Assembly (NCBI RefSeq): GCF_000400505.1
Contig: NZ_CM001857.1
Span: 2,756,134-2,820,133 of the forward strand
DNA: 64,000 nt
Source of the DNA: Musicola paradisiaca NCPPB 2511
GTDB lineage: Bacteria; Pseudomonadota; Gammaproteobacteria; Enterobacterales; Enterobacteriaceae
Reading direction: 5' to 3'
Shown here: piece by piece, positions 8,282-14,989 of the stretch
Layout: every line of letters begins with the position of its first letter
Numbering within the stretch: position 1 is the first letter of the stretch
The notes under the pieces: model-generated
Told to the model about the DNA's origin: nothing
Seen by the model: only the letters and a program-made list of their open reading frames with translations
The model's database searches: none
Position numbers and translations under genes: made by a program

Positions 8282-9226
8282 TTTACAAGGCTCTTCCTAA
8301 GAAACATTTCCACTATAGTTGAACCATACTTTCTTTTCAGTTTGTTTATATAACCATCGTCAATCGTACTTATGTAATTAATCATGCCTGATAAGTATCT
8401 TTTTATTTCTATTAGCTCTGGCTCTTGAGAGTTAACGTTATTTAATTTTGATATATAATGTAACTTTGTTTCAATATTGTTTTTATCGTTTTGTCGACAG
8501 ATATATATCCATCAGGCATAATGCTGACCCCCATGATTTTTCTGACACCACCTTTTTTTAAAAGTTTGGTCTTATCAAAATTTAAAACAAACGAATCGCA
8601 TTCAGAGTTTATTATGCCTTGAACAGTAGTGAATATATCTTTTTTATGGATTTCGCTCTCTGAGGATATGATTATATCATCAGAATATCGTGTATATATA
8701 TATCCATTAGATATGCTAAATGATTTCAATTTCTTATCAGCATCACTAAAAAGGATATTACTTAACGAAGGAGATGTAGAAAAACCTACTGGTAAAAAAT
8801 CATTATAACTTACAAGCTCAACTATTTTGAATAAATATTCATTAATGTCTGATATGATAAATTCTTTAAAAACACTTTCTAACTTACTTTCGATGAAATC
8901 ACGATTGAAAGAAGGGAAGAAGTTCTTAATGTCTGTTTTAAATATAAATGGATTCGCTCTGTGCGGATAAACACAATCAAATACGTTAACTTTTTTTCTA
9001 TAAGAAAAGACAACATCATCCATGATGTCAACCCTGTTAAAGATAGCCTCATTAAGGAAGCGATGAAGCAATCGAAGTTTATTAAAACCTTTTTATATGC
9101 TACTATTTCTCTACCCCTGAAAATCTTTTTCTCCAAATACTCCATCTTATTCAAATTGAAAAAATCATTAAAATCCATTGAGTTATTGAAATAAATATCA
9201 AATATTTCTTTTATCTTTATGCTCAT
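8278..9226 (-). pseudogene. Retron-type reverse transcriptase, two frameshifts
   Basis: Read through two frame breaks, this is a coherent reverse transcriptase of about 316 residues, the usual retron size. The N terminus is MSIKIKEIFDIYFNNS. The catalytic core contains KTDIKNFFPSFN (first aspartate), LPVGFSTSPSLSNILF and YTRYSDDIIIS (YSDD in place of the common YADD), then KIMGVSIMPDG where retrons usually have VTG. The thumb-like C terminus (RYLSGMINYISTIDDG, LKRKYGSTIVEMF) is in a third frame and ends in the TGA overlapping the effector ATG. Each break is one missing A on the coding strand, in five-base runs at plus-strand 9090-9094 and 8480-8484. Either the gene is inactivated or the assembly lacks two bases. 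The core is divergent, so assignment to a named retron type is tentative. Confidence 0.8.
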
Positions 9227-9296
9227 GAGGCACCACTAATTTTTATCATTTTATATAGATATCATACCTATATCTGGTTTGGAAAGACACTTTGAT

Positions 9297-9454
9297 GTGA
9301 GATGTATGGGTAGCTGGTATGATACATACAAAAACCGCCTCGTTACATCGTAGGTTTTTCAACTAACTACGAGTAAGCGAAGCGGCATTGTAAGTGCATT
9401 AAAGCCTGTAGAGGCCGTTGTCAATTGACCGGAGATTCTCACTAGTCACGGCAT
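9297..9454 (-). ncRNA. Candidate retron msr-msd RNA
   Basis: Upstream of the reverse transcriptase on the same strand, a 51-base imperfect hairpin spans 9335-9385. Its 19-base arms (CCGCTTCGCTTACTCGTAG against its near complement) pair with two single-base bulges and one wobble, like the long msd stem of retrons. Before it lie small msr-like hairpins: the palindrome GTCAATTGAC (9420-9429) and GCCT-CTAC-AGGC. GTGAGA (9437-9442) and TCTCAC (9297-9302) could be the short a1/a2 pair, but they are only 6 bp long. I could not identify the branching guanosine. A second inverted repeat TATCATACC/GGTATGATA (9316-9324, 9260-9268) lies between the hairpin and the gene. Confidence 0.55.
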
Positions 9455-9460
9455 GGATTT

Positions 9461-9488
9461 AGTATAATCCAAAAAAGCCACATGTAAA
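9461..9488 (-). promoter_or_regulatory. Promoter of retron RNA and operon
   Basis: On the minus strand, TTTACA (9483-9488) and TATACT (9461-9466) are separated by 16 bases: a near-consensus sigma-70 promoter. Transcription should start near 9454, just upstream of the candidate msr-msd RNA. It is the only strong promoter I see before the reverse transcriptase. Confidence 0.65.
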
Positions 9489-9804
9489 GTATTTGGAGGT
9501 TTGAGAACTCCGGCTTTGGCGCAATTACCCTCTGTAAAGATAGTTGTCACCCCATCGAAAACACCAATGACAGGATGGGAATAGATCGTGAAGCGTATTT
9601 CAGACTATGCCAGTCAGCCAAGCACAACGCCCTGAACGCTGGTCATGCAGGGCACGGAACTGGCCCCCTGCTTAGGCGAGGCCATGCTGAATCCAGAACG
9701 GGAAATACAGACAACCTAAATTAACCGGGGCCAACTATCTTGACACTTGCCGGGCTGAAAGAACTTTGATTGCACACCATGACAGCTCAATCTGAATTGC
9801 ACAA

Positions 9805-9970
9805 TGCGCAACCCAAGTGCGCAAAACGAAACCGAACGGTAGCCATTCGCAAATCGGACTCTAGCCCTTGCTATGACTGGATTTGGCAGATATTGCGCAC
9901 CGGTTTCCATTTTTGCCAGAATCATATTATTTCGTATTCAGATTGCGAACTCTGCGCATGTTGATGCGCA
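9805..9970. promoter_or_regulatory. Five TGCGCA sites upstream of zinc-ribbon gene
   Basis: The palindromic hexamer TGCGCA occurs at 9805, 9818, 9894, 9953 and 9965 within 166 bp. The last two are 12 bp apart and immediately precede the ribosome site of the next gene. The cluster looks like a multi-site operator or iteron. The stretch 9541-9769 to its left has no gene I can support; its best reading (KRISDYASQPSTTP, a stop, then more sense-like codons) may be a decayed gene, and it has a hairpin GCCCTG/CAGGGC at 9629-9653. Confidence 0.5.
9822..9846 (+). repeat. Direct repeat flanking retron cargo, right copy
   Basis: Partner of 6779-6803 (22 of 25 bases identical, CAAAACGAAACCGAACG at its start). 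It lies beyond the retron promoter and just inside the TGCGCA cluster. Confidence 0.55.
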
Positions 9971-9983
9971 CTGGAGGCGGATA

Positions 9984-10592
9984 ATGCGTGACCAGACGAG
10001 AAGTTACACCACCGATTTGCCGCGTATTAACCTGCAATTTCTCGCCCATTTGCGCGATAAGTTGGGCAATGCAGCACCCAATACGCAGGTTTACTGCGAC
10101 ACAGAGAGCGGAAGACTCTATTTATCACGATATTCAGATGGCTACAGCGCCACCATTAACGGTGTCACGCGAAGGATCGGTATTACGGCCACACGCATGG
10201 GGTATGGTGTACGTGAATGGTATGTTTGCCCCCACTGTGGCGAACGGGCAGCAAAACTGTATATCGGGTGTAAAGATATCGGCTGCCGAAAATGCTGGCA
10301 TCTTCATTACGCCAGTCAAAGCAAAGACGAAGCCGACCGTTTATTACTGAGTGCGCGCAAGCAGCGCCGGGCAATTTGGGGTGATGATTTCCCACCCGCA
10401 GACAACCTGCTTAACCACGCCCGGTGGCTTGCAAAGCCAGCCCGGATGCGCTGGGAAACCTTTGAAAGAAAGTTAGCCAGGTTGATAAAAACCGAAACCG
10501 CATATTGGCGGGTGTCAGATGCGAAAATGACAAGAATGACAAAAAACCTCATTCAGCGGTATGAGAAATGGTGTACATCGTTCATAGATTAG
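9984..10592 (+). CDS. Zinc-ribbon accessory protein of the satellite
   Basis: A 202-residue protein of unknown function. The middle carries a four-cysteine zinc-ribbon pattern, CPHCG then, about 20 residues later, CKDIGCRKCWHLHY. The C-terminal third is strongly basic and helical (SARKQRRAIWGD, ERKLARLIKTET). Nucleic-acid binding is a fair guess. GGAGG at 9973-9977, six bases before the ATG, decides the start, and the preceding cluster of TGCGCA sites may regulate it. GC content returns to that of the island, unlike the retron next to it. Similar zinc-ribbon proteins are common in P4-like elements, but I cannot name a family. Confidence 0.75.
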   Translation: MRDQTRSYTTDLPRINLQFLAHLRDKLGNAAPNTQVYCDTESGRLYLSRYSDGYSATINGVTRRIGITATRMGYGVREWYVCPHCGERAAKLYIGCKDIGCRKCWHLHYASQSKDEADRLLLSARKQRRAIWGDDFPPADNLLNHARWLAKPARMRWETFERKLARLIKTETAYWRVSDAKMTRMTKNLIQRYEKWCTSFID

Positions 10593-10660
10593 TAGCGATG
10601 TACCCTGAATCTACCGCTATCTGATATTAAAAAACAGGCAGCCAGCAGCAAGGATTAACT

Positions 10661-11149
10661 ATGTCTGGACTATTTAACACGCTCGATTCATCCAATATGT
10701 TCGTGCATCTTCAGAAAAAATGGGAGTCGTTTTACCACCACCCTTCAGAAGAAAGGCTGATTGATACGCTGCTCCCGCTGTACCACCTCAGGGAATGGAT
10801 ATGCCCAGGTGGCTCAGCAAGCTACAAAAACAAGTATGAGTTATCAGCCGAAGAAAAATTACACAGTTTTCTGTATACCTATCCACCCTATGAGGTAGTC
10901 AGAGAGCTTTGCAATCGAACGAAGCATTTCAAGAAACAAAACGGCGATATAAATTTGAACGTCATTAAAGGGGCTAGAACAGGGCTGATGAGGGTAGCTG
11001 ACGCCCTAGGATCAACGTACTTTACCGTTGATGGAGTTGATATCCGGGATATCTTTATGGCTGTTTACAGGGTCTATTACCAATATTTTGAGGCAGTGAA
11101 ACAAGGGAAGCATCCTTCATTTACCCCGTCTGACAGTGAAGGTTGTTAG
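10661..11149 (+). CDS. Hypothetical accessory protein at island end
   Basis: A 162-residue all-helical, soluble protein that I do not recognise. The sequence has HLREWICPGG in the middle and VVRELCNRTKHFKK further on. This pairing of an LREWI-like helix with a CN-x-x-KHF helix recalls small HEPN-like helical proteins of accessory islands, but the RxxxxH nuclease motif is not clearly present, so I do not call it one. AAGGATTAACT provides the ribosome site. It is the last gene before the presumed island boundary, a typical position for defence or toxin cargo. Confidence 0.7.
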   Translation: MSGLFNTLDSSNMFVHLQKKWESFYHHPSEERLIDTLLPLYHLREWICPGGSASYKNKYELSAEEKLHSFLYTYPPYEVVRELCNRTKHFKKQNGDINLNVIKGARTGLMRVADALGSTYFTVDGVDIRDIFMAVYRVYYQYFEAVKQGKHPSFTPSDSEGC

Positions 11150-11210
11150 TCGAACGCTGAAGAGGTGTACCTGTTTTTATGGTGCCCGTTTCAACGTGAT
11201 TTTTCTCTAT

Positions 11211-11230
11211 GGGACTACGATTGGGACTAC
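11211..11230 (+). repeat. GGGACTAC direct repeats at island end
   Basis: GGGACTAC occurs at 11211-11218 and again at 11223-11230, 12 bp apart, followed by very AT-rich sequence. It sits about 60 bp after the last island gene, where integrase arm-binding sites or attR would be expected. I found no tRNA 3' end here, so the exact junction is unproven. Confidence 0.4.
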
Positions 11231-11331
11231 AATGTTAAATTGTAAAAAACAAAAACAATTAAAATCAATAATATGAGTGATAAATTCAATTTCTCTCGGG
11301 GAAGTACCGGTTACTGACGGAAACCCCACAG

Positions 11332-11364
11332 AAACCCGCATCCTCTCTGAGTTTGCGGGTTTTT
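11332..11364 (+). terminator. Rho-independent terminator
   Basis: A perfect nine-base stem AAACCCGCA (11332-11340) / TGCGGGTTT (11354-11362) continues into a run of six Ts. It probably ends transcription leaving the island, or belongs to the original chromosomal locus next to the attachment site. Confidence 0.8.
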
Positions 11365-11630
11365 TGTTGCCTGTTATCTGCCGGTGTCCTGCGTTTACAG
11401 CCGGAAACTTTGGCGCCCCTTAAGTGGAAATCGCTTTAAAAACGCAACGGACACACGGTTGCCCCCTTCTTTTCTCCTGCTGACTTGCTCCATTCGCCCA
11501 CAGAAACCACGATGTATGCAAAATCAACACTATAGTTACCGCACCACCCCGAGTCCTCTCCCACCGTGTCAAAAACAACACCATTCAGATCTTACGCATT
11601 TTCCACACCCACCGGCGTTTAGCATCCAAT

Positions 11631-11737
11631 GGGCGAGCGTTTAGCTTGCCCGTTCACCAGCGATAGCAAAACGGTACGCAATCAAGTACGCAGCATCATG
11701 CGTCATTTCAGTGCGTACCACGGTGCAAGCATCTTTT
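11631..11737. repeat. Structured island repeat, copy 2
   Basis: Copy 2 of the element at 6591-6695. The outer pair GGTACGCA (11673-11680) / TGCGTACC (11712-11719) and the inner ACGCA/TGCGT pair are conserved. The 5' hairpin differs in sequence but still pairs (GGGCGAGC with GCTTGCCC). It lies outside the presumed island end, which suggests a second satellite remnant there. I see no gene between 11150 and 11750. Confidence 0.7.
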
Positions 11738-11750
11738 CCCGAAAGGAAGG

Positions 11751-12062
11751 TTAAAGCGGTGAAATAGCTTCCACGACATGCTGAAAAACGTAAGGGTCGG
11801 AAAGGAGCCCAAACTGTTCATCATCCGGGTAAGTCACCGCCACATGGTAGTTTTCTCCAGCAAATGCCTTTACCGACTGCAAATCCTGCCAGTAAGTTGC
11901 CAAAAAGAAATGCGCCCACTCCCCCTGAATTTCCCTGCGCACAAGCGCGCCCCGATTCCCCGGTATACTCTTTGAATGCTCCACCCCCGTCCTCTCCAGA
12001 TGTTTCGCAAACCCCTCCGAATGCTCAAGTGGAACACAGCCGTGCCAAGTTCTTACAATCAT
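11751..12062 (-). CDS. ABM-like small monooxygenase-fold protein
   Basis: A 103-residue protein starting MIVRTWHGCVPLEHSEGF, with WAHFFLATYWQDLQSVKAFAG further on. This is the ferredoxin-like ABM (antibiotic biosynthesis monooxygenase) pattern of strands with an aromatic 'atyWqdl.svkaFag' core. Members act on quinones or haem, or have no known substrate; none can be named here. AAGGA eight bases before this ATG favours it over an upstream GTG. It stands alone beside the island, with about 490 bp upstream (12063-12552) in which I see nothing coding. Confidence 0.65.
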   Translation of the reverse strand: MIVRTWHGCVPLEHSEGFAKHLERTGVEHSKSIPGNRGALVRREIQGEWAHFFLATYWQDLQSVKAFAGENYHVAVTYPDDEQFGLLSDPYVFQHVVEAISPL

Positions 12063-12552
12063 TAGCTTTTCCTTTTTTGTGGTAGACACATCACCCTGCC
12101 ACTGGATGGCGCCTAATCGGTTGATTTCCGAAGAGCACGCTCCGGTAGTTCGACATATCTCTATTGTGACGGCACAGGCAGTTGTACCCCTGATGTCGTT
12201 CAGCGTCTCGCGCTATACCGATCGTTTACCGGCTGCGTTCAGAACGTAAACGCGCTGTGCTGTAGTCATCGGCTAACCTATTGGCGGTTTTCAGTTCGAG
12301 TGGATGCTTGCCGCGCCTGACAAACGACCGAATCAGGCACCGGCTAACCAACGTCACACCCGGTGTAATAAAAACCCCGCCACGCTCATTTTTCGAATGA
12401 TGTTTCCTTTTAAACACACGATGGGCATATCCATAACATTTTTTAAAATTAATACGTTAAATATCAATCAATGAAATAATTCAACGCCTCTCGTGCGCTT
12501 TTTTCGCCCATATCGTCAATAATCACAGCGGTATGGCAGAAAAGGAGCCCGT

Positions 12553-12657
12553 ATGTTCCCCAACGAATGGTTATGGCGCAATAAACTGATCGCTCTGTTG
12601 GTTTTGGTGATTGTCATTGAGCTGGTGCTATTTCTGGTTCCGTGGGAGCGCTTTTGA
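12553..12657 (+). CDS. 34-residue single-span membrane peptide
   Basis: A tiny ORF, MFPNEWLWRNKLIALLVLVI then VIELVLFLVPWERF, with one hydrophobic helix of about 20 residues (K11-P30) flanked by charged ends. A strong AAAGGAG site lies six bases before the ATG. Small inner-membrane peptides of this form are common in enterobacteria and often stress-related, but I cannot match it to a named one. Nothing is seen between its stop and 12904. Confidence 0.6.
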   Translation: MFPNEWLWRNKLIALLVLVIVIELVLFLVPWERF

Positions 12658-12904
12658 ATAACCCGGCAGTTCACCCGTTATTCCCGCGATTGCAGGGCGA
12701 AGAAATCGTTCAGCGCAGCCAACTCCCGACGTAAGATAGAGCGCAGCTGTGTCTATATACGCACCCCGTGACGAAGGCGGCTGAACCCGCCCGCGCTGCG
12801 GCCCACGAAAGACACAGCCAATTGCCGGCCCGGTGGTTTCTGCATCCCCCGTCTGGCGGGCGCCACGTCGATTATTCATCAACACCGCACATCATGAGGA
12901 TGTC

Positions 12905-13435
12905 ATGAACAGGCTACAAAAACCCCTGCTGGCTCTTACCCTGTCGCTACTGTCACTGACGGCGGTTGCAGCGGACGGCTATAAAGATATGAAATTCGGT
13001 TCATCGTACAGCACCATTAAACAGCAGGCGGATTGTTCACTGAGCGGGCCGGAAACCGTTGACGGCATGTCGGTCTACAGCTGCAAAAATTTTGTTTTCG
13101 GCAGCAAAAAAACGCTGGCGATGTTCGGCTTCAACAACGATAAGTTCGTCCGCCTGGCCATCTCCGTCACCATGGATGATCTGCCCTCGGTGGTTGAAGG
13201 GCTGAAAAGCAAATACGGCATGACGACGCCGTTATCATCCGCCGACATCAACACCTTCATGAATACGCCGAACAGCCGCGTCGTCGCCCGATTCGATAAA
13301 AACCACATCACGCTGGTCTTCGATAACGATGCCAACGGCCAAAAAACCATCTTTCTGGTGTACACCGCGGATAACTACAGCTCCGCAGGGACTGGCAGCT
13401 CAAGCAGTTCCAGCGTCTCCAAAAACGATCTCTAA
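12905..13435 (+). CDS. Secreted hypothetical protein
   Basis: A 176-residue protein with a clear Sec signal peptide (MNRLQKPLLALTLSLLSLT, cleavage after AVAA near residue 23). The mature part begins DGYKDMKFGSSYSTIKQQAD and has two cysteines (ADCSLSG and YSCKNF) that could form a disulfide. The C terminus is a serine-rich tail (AGTGSSSSSSVSKNDL). It is periplasmic or exported; the function is unknown. The start at this ATG leaves a normal signal peptide, and a GAGGA site precedes it. It is convergent with glpM. Confidence 0.75.
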   Translation: MNRLQKPLLALTLSLLSLTAVAADGYKDMKFGSSYSTIKQQADCSLSGPETVDGMSVYSCKNFVFGSKKTLAMFGFNNDKFVRLAISVTMDDLPSVVEGLKSKYGMTTPLSSADINTFMNTPNSRVVARFDKNHITLVFDNDANGQKTIFLVYTADNYSSAGTGSSSSSSVSKNDL

Positions 13436-13454
13436 TCCAGGCTCTGTCTGTTAC

Positions 13455-13477
13455 CACGCCGGTCAGCCGCCGGCGTG
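13455..13477. terminator. Hairpin between convergent genes
   Basis: CACGCCGG (13455-13462) pairs with CCGGCGTG (13470-13477) around a seven-base loop, between the secreted-protein gene and glpM. There is no T-run, so termination is only suggested. Confidence 0.4.
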
Positions 13478-13807
13478 ATACCATCCCCACAGTTTCACCA
13501 GCAGCAACGCCGCCACGCACCAGCATGCTACCGCCAGCAACAACGCCTGGGGCAGGCGCAGTACACCGCTTAGAAAATAGAGCGAAATCATGTAAATCAG
13601 ATACGGGATCACCGCCCAGATGCCAAACAGAATCGTGGTGCGCAGCGCGTCCGTTCCCCGTTCAGCACCGACGATGTAATGCGCTATCAGCGCAAACGTC
13701 GGGAACAGCGGCACCAGCCCGGCAATATAATAATTACGGGTTTTGGCCAGCACCCCAATCAACACCACCACGACCGCCCCTAACACTGCCTTAATCAATA
13801 ACGCCAT
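13463..13807 (-). CDS. glpM: GlpM-family inner membrane protein
   Basis: A 114-residue, highly hydrophobic protein close in length to E. coli GlpM (109). Four membrane helices can be drawn: LLIKAVLGAVVVVLIGVLA, then YIAGLVPLFPTFALIAHYIV, then TTILFGIWAVIPYLIYMIS, and a last helix ALLLAVACWCVAALLLVKL. The LVPLFPTFALIAHYIVG segment is the family hallmark. GlpM is conserved in proteobacteria without a settled function. I chose the ATG with AAGGATGAT upstream; a longer start adds only a charged stretch. Confidence 0.8.
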   Translation of the reverse strand: MALLIKAVLGAVVVVLIGVLAKTRNYYIAGLVPLFPTFALIAHYIVGAERGTDALRTTILFGIWAVIPYLIYMISLYFLSGVLRLPQALLLAVACWCVAALLLVKLWGWYHAGG

Positions 13808-13843
13808 ATCATCCTTCCGTTGTCTCTTGTTCCGGCCTGGCGA

Positions 13844-13907
13844 CACTATCGCTCAGCAACACCATCGCTCAGCAACACCACCGCCCGGCAACACCCGCGC
13901 TCAACAA
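13844..13907. repeat. 4 x 16-bp tandem array
   Basis: Four exact 16-base units (first two CACTATCGCTCAGCAA and CACCATCGCTCAGCAA) follow each other without gaps just upstream of glpM. One of six arrays of this kind in the window. The rest of 13808-14232 shows no gene. Confidence 0.85.
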
Positions 13908-14232
13908 CCTCGCCACAAAGCACAGCCGACTGACGCCGTGTCCGCACACGTCGGTATCTTACCGCGGTAAGTCATTGACAGCCCGGACTTTGCATTTTTT
14001 CACCACAGCACGCAGGCCGGGCAAGGCCGATGCCGCGCGCCAAAGACCGCAGATTAAACAGGGTATCGAATATCAAAACCGGCAGGTGCCTATAGCGAGG
14101 GGGTAAACATGATTGGACAGGGCAAGCGCACAGAAACCTTCGGTTCCCAGCACCTACCCTGCTCGTTTCAGGACATAAACAGCGATTACGGTTGGGGCGA
14201 TCACCCCATCAATTTACCCGTGACGATGTTCA

Positions 14233-14715
14233 TCAATGGGTATGGTCGAACGTCTGAGACGTGGCTTTGCCGCGATTCTCTATGGCGATCTTTTTCGGCT
14301 TTTCGCTTTCCGGAATGTCCTGCAACAGATTGACCGTCAACAGGCCGTTTTCCAGATGCGCGCTTTCCACTTTCATATGCGCCGGCAGCGTATAGCTGAC
14401 GCTGAAGTCGGTATGGTTGATGCCGCGATACAACCATCCTTCCTTCTCTTCTTTCTTCACGTCATCCTTGCGTTTCCCGCTGATGGTCAACTGACCGCCG
14501 GCGGCGCTGATTTCCAGATCCTCTTCCCGCCAGCCCGGTACGCTGAGTGTAATGCCATAATGGCTGGCATCTATCTGGCGGATGTCATAACCGGGAGCGG
14601 TGGCTAACGGCGTATCCCCCGTCAATTGGCTGAACAGCCGGTCGATACGGTTGAAACGGTCGGAAAACAGGGAATCCGCGAAAGCGGGGAGTAAAGACAC
14701 AGGTTTGAATGCCAT
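14233..14715 (-). CDS. Hsp20/alpha-crystallin small heat shock protein
   Basis: A 160-residue ATP-independent chaperone of the Hsp20 family, cytoplasmic. The alpha-crystallin domain runs from about residue 50 to 140 (YDIRQIDASHYGITLSVPGW, then EEDLEISAAGGQLTISGKR and GINHTDFSVSYTLP). The ENGLLTVNLLQDIPE strand and a C-terminal PKKIAIE, the I-x-I-type oligomerisation motif, follow. It resembles IbpA/IbpB but is longer at the N terminus, so I leave the symbol blank. AGGAGG before this ATG fixes the start. The region 14716-14989 upstream has no gene; no ROSE-type thermometer was evident by eye. Confidence 0.9.
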   Translation of the reverse strand: MAFKPVSLLPAFADSLFSDRFNRIDRLFSQLTGDTPLATAPGYDIRQIDASHYGITLSVPGWREEDLEISAAGGQLTISGKRKDDVKKEEKEGWLYRGINHTDFSVSYTLPAHMKVESAHLENGLLTVNLLQDIPESEKPKKIAIENRGKATSQTFDHTH

Positions 14716-14989
14716 GGTTAACCTCCTGAGTATCCTAAAGTCGTTCCCGACACATACCGGAACACGACCTGATGCACATTCAAAAAGTACCAACCGCAAG
14801 GCAGCAACATTGTCTTGCATTCATAATCCCATATAGATCCAACGCCGTTTTTTTCAAGTCCGTTACCCCAAAAAACATGCCGGGCTAATGGTTGCCCGTT
14901 CACGATCGGTGACGACAGCCCCCTCAGGGCGGGCTCCCGAAGAAGCCCTCCTGCCTATTCGCTGCGCAACCGGCAGACATGACACCGCG

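Noticed and set aside
8480-9094. Programmed -1 frameshifting as explanation of the split reverse transcriptase
   Set aside because: The A runs are only five bases, the codon phase does not give proper re-pairing in both ribosomal sites, and two such events in one gene would be needed. A base loss or sequencing error is simpler.
11150-11400. tRNA 3' end marking attR
   Set aside because: I looked for a T-arm plus acceptor pattern ending in CCA and did not find a convincing one on either strand.
12063-12552. Possible transposase or gene remnant
   Set aside because: Short frames on both strands have no recognisable motif, and no inverted repeats flank the stretch.
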